From: Daucus carota subsp. sativus | Taxonomy: Eukaryota > Streptophyta > Magnoliopsida > Apiales > Apiaceae | Reading direction: 5' to 3' | Length of the DNA: 64,000 nt | NCBI RefSeq assembly: GCF_001625215.2 | Contig: NC_030385.2 | Location: forward strand, 18,221,135 to 18,285,134 | Shown: piece by piece, positions 13,182 through 25,416 of the stretch | Position numbering within the stretch: position 1 is the first letter of the stretch | How the letters are laid out: each line of letters begins with the position of its first letter | Notes under the pieces: generated by a model | Database searches by the model: none | What the model saw: the letters and a program-made list of their open reading frames with translations, nothing else | Told to the model about the DNA's origin: nothing | Translations under genes and position numbers: made by a program

Positions 13182-13955
13182 AGAACATTTGTAGCAAAGT
13201 TTTGTACTATAGAATTGTTTAGTTGGCCATCATGTTGCTAGTAACACTGGGCTCCTTTTTTGGGCAATGTTTTTCAAGCAAAATATGTACAGTTGACATG
13301 GCAAAAAAAAAAAAAAAAACTGAAAGAAAGAAAACAAAGGTGTATTGTTGCTGATGAGAAGTTTTCGCAATCATGACAGATTACCAAAATACACACAAGG
13401 AGCGAGTTTGTTGATAGGCAGCAGCATTTTTTCAGTACTGTTGTGCTGCTAGTTATCTGGGAAGTTACATCTTAAATATCTGTTTAGTTTGTTGTATTGT
13501 GTTAATTTGCAAACATAGGAGCTCTCTTTTGAGTTTTGTGCAAACATGCAAACTATGTGTTCATGGTTTATGTGTAGTACTGTTGTTACTACTATTCTGC
13601 AAACATACAAGCTCCCCCTTAACTTTCGAGCACACATGCAATCTATACTTTGGCATTAAAGTCTCCTCGAGTGTTTGCTTAACAGCCTCCTCTTCTGCGC
13701 AGACTTATCCTCTCTAAAATCTTATATTTGTAATGGACATGCTTAAGATATGTCATGCACACCTTGTATATAATCATACTTGTGTTTATATTACTTACCG
13801 TTGCACTTTGCCAGGTTTTGTACATACACGTCAGTATCTATAGGGAAATGGGCAAATGGTTTTCATAAGTACCAATTGATTGTTTTATGGAGCGGGGGGT
13901 AATAAACATTTACGTTAATTACATTAGTTTTAAAGTTGAAATCTAGAGTTCTCAT
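13182..13955. other. TFB4 3' UTR and spacer
   Basis: Transcribed 3' sequence probably runs past an A-rich stretch at 13302-13319. No further gene is seen up to the first MITE. Confidence 0.4.
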
Positions 13956-14339
13956 AGCATCTCCAAGAGATTCTTCATTTAGGCTCCTAACTTGAGATTT
14001 GATGAGGGAAAGGAAAAATGTTGCTTCAAGAGACTCTTAGTGGCTCTTTAAATCACTAAGAGCATCTTGTTTTTCTCTCCTCTCTCCTCAAAGTTAAGAC
14101 CCACTACATTGCTCTTAACTTATTTTTTCACAACAAAAAAATCCTTCTCTCCAATTCACCTCCATCTCTCTCTCTCTCTTTTGTTATAGTGGAGCCCAAT
14201 AAATGAATAAAATATGAAATAGAGAAGAAATGTAGAGAGTATTGTTGGAGTTTACACTCTTAACTTTGTCCTAAATTGCTAAAAGCCACATTTTTTATAT
14301 TATATTTAGGAGCCAACAAGGAGGCTCTTGGAGATGCTC
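13956..14339. mobile_element. MITE with AGCATCTCCAAGAG ends
   Basis: Inverted repeats AGCATCTCCAAGAG (left) and CTCTTGGAGATGCT (right) bound about 384 bp of non-coding sequence. The ends resemble Tourist/PIF-Harbinger MITEs, but a clean 3-bp target duplication is not visible. Confidence 0.75.
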
Positions 14340-14408
14340 TTAGCTGCAATCACACAAGGGGCCTCAAATTGCTGACCTCATGGGAATAGTTACAACAGTT
14401 CAACGATA

Positions 14409-14676
14409 CCCCTTCTGTCCCACAATACATGCCTCTTTTTGGAAAAAAAATTGTCCCATAATTATTTGTCCACTTTTAGTTTCTAATGCAAAAATATTGA
14501 CATTAATCTAAAATTACCCTTCTTAAAAGTTGTATAGCAACTAATAAGGGGGTTGAATAAGAGTCTATATATTCATGCATTTATTAGGGGTATAAGTGAC
14601 AAAATGTTATCTAATTAATGCTTTCTTAATATGCGTAATTTTTTCAAAAGAAACTTGTATTGTGGGACGGAGGGAG
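14409..14676. mobile_element. Stowaway-like MITE
   Basis: The ends read CCCCTTCTGTCCCACAATAC and, inverted, CTCCCTCCGTCCCACAATAC, with TA on both sides. This is the usual Tc1/mariner-type (Stowaway) MITE structure, about 268 bp. Confidence 0.8.
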
Positions 14677-14741
14677 TATAATTTTTGTATTGATTATACA
14701 CAAGTAGCAAGTCAAACAACTGTGTTAGCGGGAGATGAGAG

Positions 14742-15286
14742 TAGGGGTGAGCAAAACCGAACCGGAACCGAAAAACCGGACCGAACCGTGTAAATTCGGT
14801 TCGGTTCGGTCCAAATTTTCTGAAAGTTCGGTCCATTCGGTCCGGACCGAATAGACCGAAATAAAGTTCGGTTCGGTCCGGTCCGTAAAAAAATATTTCG
14901 GTCCGGACCGAATAGACCGAATTGTCCAAAATATATATAATTTTAATTTATATTTATATTATATATGTATCTTATATGTTATAATTTTAATATCTAGTTT
15001 GTAAATTTAATTATATGTATCTTTAATGAATTGGGGGTGATTAATTAATATGAAAATTTTAAAATAAATCATGAATTTTAGTTTTATTTATAATATTTTT
15101 TTTATTTTTAAAATAATTTCGGTTCCTTCGGTCCGGACCGGACCGAACCGAATTATTTCGGTTCGGTCCGGTTCGGTCCATTATTAAATTTCGGTCCGGT
15201 TCGGTCCGAAAAAAATCTAAATTTCGGTTCTCGGTCTATTCGGTTCGGTCCGGTTTTGGACCGAACCGACCGAATGCTCACCCCTA
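14742..15286. mobile_element. Non-autonomous hAT element with 8-bp TSD
   Basis: Ends TAGGGGTGAGCA and TGCTCACCCCTA are inverted repeats. The direct repeat GATGAGAG flanks both sides (14734-14741 and 15287-15294), the 8-bp duplication expected of hAT. Both ends are packed with CGGTTCGGTCCGG-type units in both orientations, so most of the element can fold on itself. It shares its terminal family with the larger element at 48729-52522. Confidence 0.92.
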
Positions 15287-15437
15287 GATGAGAGGACTGC
15301 ATCCCATTACCTTTCTGACCGTACTCATACTTGACCATGCTTTGCTTTTATTGATTTTATACGGCTTTATAATTTGTTTGCACAAAATATAGTAGTGTTT
15401 TATTGGTCTCTGATTTGAAGGGCCTGCTACCGACCAA

Positions 15438-15667
15438 CTCCTTCTGTTTGGATATATTAGTCTCACTTTTTTGCACGTAATTTCAAGAACTTTGACCTCA
15501 CATCTAAAATTATTATTTTTAAAATTTTCTTTTTATGAAAAAAATATTAGTGATATACTTTATTCACGAAAGAAAAAATTTAAAAATAATAATTTTATGT
15601 GTGCGGTCAAAGCTCTTAAAAGTACGTGCAAAAAAATCAAGCGACTATTAAACCCAGACGGAGGGAG
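15438..15667. mobile_element. Stowaway-like MITE
   Basis: CTCCTTCTGTTTGG at the left and CCAGACGGAGGGAG at the right form terminal inverted repeats around about 230 bp. The interior is itself a long imperfect hairpin. ORFs inside it are not genes. Confidence 0.75.
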
Positions 15668-16129
15668 AAACTCTAAGGATTCAGGTTATAATGTTGTGCA
15701 AATCACATTACCTGTTGTAACTAAGGAAATGTAATCATCAGTTTTACTGCCTAAATTTGTTACTGTTGTAATTGATATCCAAGCAAACTTTACACAGTGC
15801 ATCGATTTTACAAGTCTGCACCAAAAAAATTGTTTGATACCACCTCAACTTGGATACGGTGGCAAATACCAGCACCAATCAATAATCCAATAATAATCGA
15901 TTAGATGCAAACTCAAATTAAACATTAATTAAAATGTATGTTATATTTACAATTAAGTAAGCAGTAACTTATATATATCACATGGATACACAACACACAT
16001 GCTATCAACAGATTACCACGCTAGAAACCACAAACTGGATAGAAACTTTTATGTACAGGACGCACAAAGAACAATACACATCCATTGTTTAATCCATTTT
16101 GGTCTACAAGGGAGGAGGAACAGCCATCT

Positions 16130-17622
16130 TCAGAGAGCCTTTAGAACATATTTGCTAGATTTATGAACCCCCATTGCAGCAACCCTCACTACAGAACGAG
16201 CCTTGTACAGCCTGCAAACATTGAGTACCACAACCAGTCTCTTTTACCACTGTATTTATAATGATGATTTAAATTTCTAAAAACATAAAAATCAGTTAAA
16301 CCTTACCCTATGAGAGCAATTCCCCAAGTAGAGAGCGTATAGAACATGGCCCCGGCATGCCAGATGTCTAACATTTTCTCAAACTTGCTCATGCCGCGCA
16401 ATGCATTTGTCAGAGCTGCAATTTCAAAAATCATCATCAAAAACACAAGGTACATGAATTAAACTAAAGGGAAGGTAACCAATTTACTCCTAATAACTAT
16501 AAAATTGATGCAACGGAAAGTGCTAAAATAAACATGTATGAGGACTCAATGTCAGGTTCACACAGAAAACGAAGTTAAAACAGTATACATACTTTTCTGA
16601 AGCTCCTCCGGTGTTAACTTCTGCAAATCCATACAAGCATAGTATGAGACGCATAGCAATGCATTTATAAGAGCAAAAGAGAGGCAGAGTAATTCACATA
16701 CCTGAGCATTTGGATTTGACACGACACACCTAGCCATAAAGTTGGCAACACCATCCACCACACTTTCTTCACTCACGACCACATAATTCTCATGGTCAAT
16801 TGCACTCCTTTCTTCCACATTACTGGGAACCATTTCATCCGTGACCCAAACCCACCAACTTGGTTCTCCAGCGCTAACATTGACTAAGATTTCAGCCGTC
16901 TCTAGATCAGTTCCTAATCACACATACGATCTATTTGTGATCAAACGTTGTTTAAAACAATAACAATGATCTAACTGTCGATAGATGTAGATGCATAATC
17001 CTATCTACGATGAATGAAACCAATATAACCCTTGATTGATTATCTATATACATACGAACTTGTAACGTGGGAAAACAATCTAATACTCCAATTATGACTA
17101 GGATAAGGAAAACGTAATGATTGCATAAGACGATATAAGGAATGGAAACCTGAAGCCTCCTTGAAAGGAAAGTTACAGCTAGCTCCATCAGCCTGGAGGG
17201 ACTGAAGCTGATTCAAGAACTTAGTCGAATCAACGGAAGCCATGAGACGATCATGTAGCTGCACCAACAAAATCATCTCTCTATAACTAATTCATACATA
17301 TACATTCAAATTATCTAGAATACATACAGAAATAACAAATAGACCCCTCAAATCGAAAATAAAACCAGTAAAAGGGTGATAATTTACATACATCAGGGGG
17401 GCAATCTGGTAATAAAGAGGCGGAATCTTGAGCGATGTTGTGGAGAAGCTTTAGATTCTCTTGCAGCAACTTCTTCAGACGATGATTCTCTGATCTCAAA
17501 GCATCCAATTCAGACGACGGCGTCGTTTCGTTGAGAAGATGGTGTTTGTGGCAGCACTCCACGGCGGTCAACGCCACTTCGGCAAGTTCCATTACCGTCT
17601 TGGCCGCTTTGATCGAACCCAT
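16130..17622 (-). CDS. Conserved plant protein of unknown function, 256 aa
   Basis: Six exons on the minus strand join in frame: 17392-17622, 17150-17258, 16702-16913, 16593-16620, 16307-16415, 16130-16211. The N-terminus (MGSIKAAKTVMELAEVALTA) leads into a leucine/asparagine-rich heptad stretch at about residues 40-70 that could be a coiled coil. The middle part is acidic and holds a WWVWVTDE motif (about residue 127-134). The C-terminal part (about 190-256) has an uncharged run, FYTLSTWGIALIGLY, that could be a membrane anchor or buried helix, then a basic region. I do not recognise the family and propose no function. Regular splicing and lack of stops argue for a real, constrained gene. 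Confidence 0.85.
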
Positions 17623-17825
17623 CTTGTATATTATTGTTCAAGTTTCTCTGAGTAATTTTTAAATTCCGGAGCCCTAGAAATCTAATTGCTTGCTTGCTTT
17701 GCGCCTCTCTTGTTTGTTAAAATACGGCTGTAGTATTTTCCTGTGTTGATGATTCGGGTCCGGTCGGGTTCCTTATTACTCTTACGATCACTTACGCAAC
17801 TCATGCCAAGGGATTTAGGGGATAA

Positions 17826-18202
17826 GAGCAAGTCCAAGGGTGCCCTATATTGATGTCCTAAATCAAAATTTAAGGCACGTGAAGCAAATCAATGCTCCAA
17901 CAATGTCCTAGTGGTGCCTTAAAACACTAGGACACATGTAACAAGTGCCTTATTTTTGAGGCACCACTAGGCATGTCCTATCAATAAAAAAATAGTTTCA
18001 TATCATTCCACTATATCTCTCTCCTCCCTCCTTTTCATTTCCCTCCAATAACAATTCAAATATATATTATTATTTTAATAATAAGGCACAATAATAAGGC
18101 ATGTTGTTGGACTTGATACATTAAGATGATGTCCTAAGTCGCTAGGACACAATATTTTATTATATTTATAAGGCATTTGCTAGGACACGGTTGGACTTGC
18201 TC
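17826..18202. mobile_element. Tourist-like (PIF/Harbinger) MITE with TAA TSD
   Basis: Inverted ends GAGCAAGTCCAA and TTGGACTTGCTC are flanked by TAA on both sides (17823-17825, 18203-18205). That is the 3-bp target duplication of PIF/Harbinger elements. Length 377 bp; subterminal GTCCTA units repeat in both directions. Confidence 0.88.
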
Positions 18203-18999
18203 TAATAACTAGAGGAAAATAGTTAGGGATGTATTTTGCTTTCAAAAAAAAAAGTTAGGGATGTTTTTAATTAAAATTTTGAGTTTTTTTTATTCTTCAA
18301 ATCCATTCAGATTTATTGATCATGATTTTAAAAAATATAGTGGAATTTTAATATATATATATATATAGAGAGAGAGTAGGGTTCTATGGGATACCATTAT
18401 TTTTAAGAAATTGGAGTCCCTAAGATCCACCGTTAAATTTTAAAAAGATCCTATGGCTAAGATTTAATGATAAAATACACTGCTGACAATTTTTTTGCAA
18501 TTTTGAACTCCACTTCCGTGCACGTTTCTTCAAAGATGTATCCCACATCCTCCGATGAAAGAGAGTAGTACGGTCGTTATCAAAGAATCCCTAATTATCA
18601 CTGTGATCAACCCTAATTGCAGAACGGTAGAGACGTAACTCAGCGACTGGTTAGGGGTTTGCAGGACGCATCGATTTTGTTCGAAAATGAGTTCGGGTAT
18701 GCCCACTATCTCCTCCTTATGTCCTTTAATTGCTTTGCATATCATTTTTCTGGGCGCTGAATAGACTGATTTAATGTTCTCCAGCAGCCCGATTGAATGG
18801 GTTGTCCTGCATTTTCCGGCTCTAATTCGTGGCTCCTCTCATGTTTTTTTTGGGCTTTGTTAGAAATAGAAGTTTGTGTGTGTTGTTACTCGACATATTG
18901 CAACACCATGTCCTCTTTTTGGATAATGATTGTTTCGATGGAATTTGGATCTTATGTTGTGTAATACATTCTTTAAAATCTAAATGCGTTTTGTTGTTG

Positions 19000-19200
19000 A
19001 GTTATGCACTTTGTTACTATTTTGATCTGGAAGTTGCATCTTATGTGATTTTGCATTTGGTGTGTATTTTTGGGAACAAAGATTGCAATTTTTAATGTGT
19101 CCTGCAACTGTGTAATATGCTAGTATCTAGTTCTTCTGTTGTTTGGTCCTGCACTTTGTCTAGTTTGATCCTGAAGTTGCATACTATGTGATTCTGCGGG
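19000..19200 (+). repeat. Short direct duplication in the Pack-MULE-like element
   Basis: A block reading GCACTTTGT...TTTGATC.GGAAGTTGCAT.TTATGTGATT near 19005-19055 recurs diverged near 19150-19195, about 145 bp on. Confidence 0.6.
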
Positions 19201-20063
19201 ACTCTACAAACTTAATTCACTAACTGGTTAGTTGCCTCGAGGAAGAGCTGCTTAATTTTTTGGTGGCGTATGTAGCTGCTTAATTGCAAGCATATACATT
19301 AAATCTAGGTTTGTAATCCAAACTGATACTATTTGAATAATGCGTCCTACATTAATACAAAGCGGGACGGTTCTTTGGTAGTATGGTATTTTTTTTATTT
19401 ATTAGGTTATTTGTGTTTTGAATGCAGATGTTGGATAACTTATGCGTTATATATGTTATTGTATGTTGAAGTTTCAGAGTGTGTGTTAATGAAGTAGATT
19501 TTCATGTAATTATTTTTAAGTTATAGAGTTGACGTGTGATAGACTTGTGCATGACATACTTCTGTCCATTGATGGTTAGACTATTATTGTTCTTACCACA
19601 TGTAAGGAGTGGACAAGTTTTTAATTTGGGAACTCAGGCTTGTTCCTTTTAATAGTAGGGGCCGAATGTTTTTATTGTTTGTGCAAAATAGTTTATAGAA
19701 CCATAAGTTTGTTCTGCATTTGATGTTGCTAATATATTTAGTGATTTTTGGAAGTAGAAGTTGTGACACGTATCGTGCATTTGTCCTACATATGTTGTTT
19801 AGGGCATTTTTCTTTTGTGCCACACATTCTTTTGAAGCATTGGTTGTGTTCTGCAGTTGATGCTGCAAAGATATTGACTGGTTATAGGAATTTTAAAAAG
19901 AAGATTGCTATGTCATGCATTCATGTCCTAATGCGATGATAAATGTTCCCGGTCATGTTTTACTTGTCACATTCCTAATGCGATGATTCTTTATAATGCA
20001 AGCTTATGACAAACTTTTCAGTGAGATTCATTTATTTTGTTGGAACTTTGAGTGGTTGCAGAA

Positions 20064-20226
20064 TGCAGTGCAAGCTGGCATATTTGACAATTTTGTTGAT
20101 GGTAATTTGGATAGTCCTAATGCACGTGCTGGAAGCCGCTCGAAAGGTGGTGCAAGCAATCCTGGAGGTGGTGGTGCTAGTAGCACTGGTGGCAAGAGAA
20201 AGAAAAAGGGAAAGAAACAATGGTGA
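20064..20226 (+). CDS. Short Gly/Lys-rich ORF, hypothetical
   Basis: An open stretch after a TTGCAG acceptor-like site reads NAVQAGIFDNFVDG, then a glycine/serine linker and a basic end (GGKRKKKGKKQW, stop at 20224-20226). A possible first exon with an ATG ends at a GTATGC donor near 18697, but no complete gene can be built. It may be the 3' exon of a captured gene. Family not recognised. Confidence 0.3.
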
Positions 20227-20539
20227 GCTTTAAGGCAACTTTAGCACTCTTCTTGGGAAAGGGAGGTCAACCATTTTGAGTCACAGCAAAATTGGGCATA
20301 AAGATGACCTTAATTTGTGTTTTAGAATACGCAAGTCTGAAAGAATTGATTCATCTAATTATATGCTTGTGTAGACTAAAACCCTCAAGCATTATAAAGA
20401 CTTTAAGAGTCTGTGTAGCATTTGTACCCCATTTGTTGGGCAACATATTCAAATATATAAGACTTTTCAAATGAATTACCAATTACAAGTGTGTGTTCTT
20501 ATAGTTCTGCTGCTTCCTTCATTCTTCATTTTACAAATC

Positions 20540-20756
20540 GTCAACCAGTACATGACATATGCAACAAGGTTCTTATTTTGCTTCAGATGACTCGAAATAA
20601 CTTCCTCGCTTACTCTAGTATTCACATCTTCAATGCGCTCTTCAAGATCCAACAACTCCTAAATAACCAAATAGTTACTGCATAGGCAACTAGGATCACA
20701 AGAATGATGATAAGGAAGTTAAGAATAGAACCTCGTATGACATGTTATCGACATCA
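20540..20756 (-). pseudogene. Captured fragment of a RING-H2 E3 ligase (MBR/BIG BROTHER-like)
   Basis: On the minus strand an exon end reads DVDNMSYE (about 20732-20755), followed by a GT donor. After a TTTAG acceptor at 20659-20660 the next exon reads ELLDLEERIEDVNTRVSEEV then ISSHLKQNK (20658 downward). This matches the conserved stretch just before the RING-H2 finger in plant MBR1/2-type ubiquitin ligases. The frame then runs into unrelated sequence and no RING is present. It is a gene fragment inside a transposon, as in Pack-MULEs. Confidence 0.65.
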
Positions 20757-21383
20757 AAATCAAGAATGCAGTACACATATTCTGCCGAAGCACATAACAA
20801 CATGTGTAGAACTTTAAAAAAAAAAAGAAACCTTATTCTACTGAAACACATAAGCACATGTGCAGAACATAAAAAAAATTACTCTGGAATAATACTACGA
20901 AGGGAGCAAAATACAGTGTTCTTGAACAAGTCCCGCACATAATTATTGATAAAGGAAAATCTTGCGGAACTTTACATGAATTAAAATGGACAAAAGACGC
21001 ATTAAAAAATCTGCAGGACATTAGACACTTGTTATGGAGAAAAACACAGATTGCTTTAGGAGTTATATAAATTGCCTGCCAAGTATCAAAGAACGAAAAG
21101 ATGAAAAGGAAAAAAAATTGAAGGAACTAGTGCAGGACAATTCTTCTTGGCCGTCTCCTGAAACGCTCGAGCAGTTGTAACTGCCCCGTGACTTAAGCAG
21201 CATGCAAGTCTTACTCAAAAAATCGTGGCTTTGTGTGTACAAAAAATAAAATATACAAATAAAAAATTAAATCAAATATCTTATCATCCATTGGATCAAA
21301 ATCAAAATGGAGGGTCTGGATTTGGGACTCCAAGACTCCAACAAATTATAGGACTCCAAATAACTTTCCTATATATATATATA

Positions 21384-21445
21384 GGGTGACAATCTAGGGA
21401 GTGCACCTTATATGGAGTTATATAGTACACTCGATCTGAACCGTT
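21384..21445 (+). repeat. Left terminal inverted repeat of the large MULE
   Basis: Begins GGGTGACAATCTAGGGAGTG after a TA run and continues through TATGGAGTTATATAGTACAC to GAACCGTTGAT. It pairs with the right end near 38391. Confidence 0.65.
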
Positions 21446-23400
21446 GATATTAAAAAAAAATTTAACGGCTGTGATTAAGCATATTAAATACATGTTAAAA
21501 CAGTTGGATCTAAATTTAATTTTGGCAACTATACACACACAGGAGCTATACACACACTGGAGCTATACACACGGAAACTTCACACAGAGACATCGAGAGC
21601 TTCACACACACAGCAACTACACACAGCTTCAGAGATTCGAACGACGAAGCTCAGAAACAAGCTCGAAACAACGAATCGAGCTTCCTTATCTATCAAATCG
21701 AAGGTTCAGAAGCCAATCGAAGCAATTCGAAGCTAATCGAAGCTTATCGATTCAATTTTGTTTTGATAAATTAGGGTTTCAAATTAATCGAAGCTAATCG
21801 AAGTTGTTTTGGTTTGTTTCAGGTGATTTAGAGCAGTATTGACAGCTTAGAAGATGCTCCGCCGAATAGGTCAGTGAAATTCCGGCGATTTCTTCATAAT
21901 TTTATATTCTACAATAGAATGTTGTGAATTAGAATAATATACAATATACAATAAAATGTTTATTATTGTTCTACAGTAGGTGATTTACCAATGTTCGAAA
22001 CACATATGTTCCACAATAGAAGTAATTTTGATTATTCTGTATTAGAATAATATCATTTTCATAAAACAGAGCATGTTTATTAAGTTTATAGATTATTTTT
22101 CATTATTTTGCATCTGTAGTAGAACATATTACAATTTCATGATGTTTGTGCTACATTAGAATAAAATCATTGTTTATAGTACATAGCGTTTAATCTTCCA
22201 CAGTAGAATATATTACAAGTTTGTCAAATTTGTTGTATATTAGAATAAATTCATTGTTTATAGTATAGATTATATTGCTTCTTTGATAGAATATGTTACT
22301 AGTTTATGAAGTTTGTCAAATATGTTGTATATTAGAATAAATTCGTTGTTTATAGTATAGATTATTTTGCTTCTTTGGTAGAATACTAGTTTATGACAAG
22401 GCTTATATATTACTTGTATTCATCAGAATAACTAGTCATAGAATATTTTTTAGGAAATAGTCACCTTGAGTTATTATTTGGTGTTTGCTTAAGGTAACAT
22501 CAGTTGATCCCAGTGATCATGGATTCACTTTGGAGATTGGTATACTCAAATATGTGGTATTTTATGATTCATGGAAGCATCCATATTCTTTTTGTACTTA
22601 CTCTTTTTGTACATATTCGAGCCATGCCAAAATCTGATATTTTAGGATTCATGGAAGTATCCAGTAGTACGTTGCTAGCTTATAAATCTCTGTGAATTAT
22701 TCTGAGTATTGAGTCGTGGTAAAGATATATCATTCCTCGAGCAATTCTGATTGCAATATCAAAGCGTGTACGCCAATTTAGCACTAAACATAAATACCTT
22801 TTGTTGTCCTTTAGTTCCACCCAAGCTTCATTTGTGGAAGATAGGTAATGGTCGGATGATCAAAATAACCTTGCCATAAAAAATTCTTCTCACTAAACAT
22901 ATTCTTAAATAGAACTAAGTTTCCAGTATTCAGTAGCTGGGCTGAGTTTTTACATCCGGATTATGAAATGTTAGTTGACTAAATTGAAATATGAGGAGTT
23001 TCACTGTAAAATAAAACAAGCTGTCCTGTTTTATCCATTTAGTATCACTTAAGCTTGTGTGACATTTAGTCATTGTTTCCTGTTATAATGGTATGGAACA
23101 TTGTTTACAGGCACATATTTAGAGTACAACTTTAAAGCTATTTGCTCTTTCCATATTTTAACTCAAAGTGTATCTCTTAAGGAATAACTCAAAGTGGATC
23201 ATATAAAATTACTCTGGCTCTGCCTCTGGGTCATATGACAACACAATCATTCTAATACTTTATTTATTTATTTGCATAAATTAATTAAAGTGTTTTAGGT
23301 GTCTCGGTGGTGTAAGCTTTCATTTATTTGCATAAATGAAATACTTGGTTTTGATTTTCCTATTTAATCATTCTAATATCTTCACTACTTTTATCTAAAC

Positions 23401-25399
23401 ATGGCAGGTACAAGGTCGGGAGGAAAGAAATATAAATTCAAAACTTCAGGATCTGCAAAACAAAGCAAGTCGCAAAAGAGGCTTAAGCAAAATTCTGATG
23501 ATGAAGTACAAGAACAGTTGAGCACATTAGTCTTTGATGATTATTGGAGGTAATATATTTTTGCCAAATTATACAACTGTTTTCATAACATTTTTTCTAT
23601 ATTATTTTCTCTGGTCATGCAAATAATTTTTTTTCTATGTAGTTTAATCTGGAAAAGAATACCTTCAGAGAGAATAGAAGGATGTGTGTATTACCATCCT
23701 TTATCTTTTCGAAGCTATTTGACTGAAAAATCAGTTAAAAAACTGAAAAAATGGGTATCAAGACAAAAAGTGTTCTCAAGCAGATATGTCTTCATTCCAA
23801 TGTGCCAATCGTAAGTAAATTAATAACATGATGTTAGATATGTACTAAACATTCTTCAAACCAATTCTAATAAATTTATATTTGTTCATGACAGAAATCA
23901 CTGGAACATGCTCATTATCTGTAACATTGGCGAGGATATGAATTCAGAAACAAATAGTCCATGCATGTTCTTATTGGACTCGCTGCAAATTGGTGAAGCT
24001 ACAAGACTTGAACCAAGATTAAGAGAGTAAGATCTTATATTAACTACTAATTATAGTTTAATTATTTCTTATATATAAATATTATATTGTAACATAAAAT
24101 TTGATATGATGCAAACTTCAGGTTTGTGTTTCATTTATATGAATCTGGAAATCGAAAAGAATCTGCTGAGGACATCTTCAATATACCATACAACATACCA
24201 TCAATTCCACAACAAGAAGATGGGACTAAATGTGGTTATTACATGTTGTTTTACATGTTCAAATTCCTCACTGCTTGTCCCTATCAATTTGACATTTCTA
24301 AGGATTACCCAGGATTTGTAAGTTCTTATTTATTGGCTTTCTGTAATCTATATGTTCCTAATCTGTGTTATGATTTATAAAATAAAATGATGTGTTAAAA
24401 ACTTGTCTGTTGTAACAGATGACTGAAGATTGGTTTGATAAGGATGAATTTCAAAAATTTTATGAAGACTTGACATCAGAGAAAGATAAGGAGTGTAGTT
24501 TATCTGACACAACTACAGATAAAAAGAAAGATGGTGAAGGAAGTAGCATTCAAAAAATTGAGAATGTGAATAATGATATGATGCAAACAACGCCATCACA
24601 TGATCTATTCAGATCTAATGATGCCCTCCCTCCACTGGTATCATACACCCCAGAAAGTTCACAAGAAGAGCAGAAAATAACTCAATGTAAGGAATTCTCC
24701 ACTTTGTTAAGTTTATATTCTTTAGAACTTTGTTTATTGCAAATTGCTTTAAAGAAACATAATGTTGTTCTTTAAATATGTCTCCCTGTAGGCAATAAGC
24801 CATCCCCTTTGCCAGCAATTGAAGAATCAAAGATCGAGGGTGATGTTGTCAAAAAGAAAAAGAGCATCAAATTTAAAATCAAATCAGGGGAACAAAGAAA
24901 ATCACCTAGGCTCATTGAAGCAAAGAAAAATCCTAATGACTACACCAAGGATGAGACAAAAGTTGCTGCAGAAGAAGATGAAAGAAATTCTACAGAAGAA
25001 GAAGCTGAACCAGTCGTCATTTCTGTAGTTGATCATAATGAGGATGAAGAAAATCTGGATAGCAATAATGAAGACAAGGCTGATGAAGATGATTTTATTG
25101 AAGATGGTAAAAGCAAAAAAACAACTAAGCCTAAGAAAAAGAAGAGAAAAGCTTCAAGTCCGGTAAATAACTTTATTATTCAACATTCTATTTCTTCTTT
25201 CACTTCATATATTAGGAACACTCTTTCATATATGTGCACACATTTGGAACCTGTATATCTTTTGATATGTGTAATTCAAATACTAAATCTTTTCCTTCAA
25301 TCTGGATGATATTAGGTCAAAATGAAAAGAGCCAAGAACGAAAAAATGTCAAAGAAGAAGAAGAAGAAACAGAAGAAGAGGAACCAACTGAGAACATAA
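23401..25399 (+). CDS. Ulp1/SENP-type C48 cysteine protease, catalytic set intact
   Basis: Ulp1-family proteases mature SUMO and remove it from proteins; this one is MULE-borne, so its substrate is unknown. Exons: 23401-23549, 23643-23810, 23895-24026, 24122-24317, 24419-24686, 24792-25162, then 25316-25399 if the first acceptor is used (455 aa). The C48 domain spans about residues 45-235: His108 (SNHWNML), Asp134 (FLLDSL), Gln181 and Cys187 (QQEDGTKCGYY, five residues between Gln and Cys as in Ulp1). Downstream WF...EF resembles the end of ULP2-like domains. Residues 300-428 are an acidic/basic low-complexity tail with Lys clusters that may be nuclear signals. All phases agree. The end is uncertain: an acceptor 14 nt further on would fuse it to the next gene. 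Confidence 0.85.
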
Positions 25400-25416
25400 G
25401 AAAGCCTGAAACAGAC

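Larger units (their letters stand above)
18367..21370. mobile_element. Pack-MULE-like element in (TA)n
   Basis: Both edges abut TA runs (18348-18366 and 21369-21383). The left end (GGAGTCCCTAAGATCC region near 18410) and the inverted right end (GGAGTCC...GGAGTCCCAAATCC, about 21310-21370) are loosely similar and carry the CCGTT/CCATTGGAT signature of the other MULE ends here. No transposase is inside. A RING-H2 gene fragment and a short glycine- and lysine-rich ORF are present, as expected of a Pack-MULE. TCCTGCA and its complement recur (18660, 18805, 19100, 19147, 21012, 21131). The ends are diverged, so the borders are approximate. Confidence 0.55.

Noticed and set aside
14596-15338. ORFs rich in RTEPDRT-type repeats
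   Set aside because: They translate the CGGTTCGG units of a hAT MITE.
15471-15734. 87-aa ORF
   Set aside because: It lies in a Stowaway-like MITE and its hairpin.
19850-19940. Possible exon VDAAKILTGYRNFKKKIAMS
   Set aside because: The same nucleotide block recurs diverged at 19711 as a repeat, so coding status is doubtful.
22504-22695. 63-aa ORF near the left MULE end
   Set aside because: It contains a short internal duplication, has no splicing context and no family.
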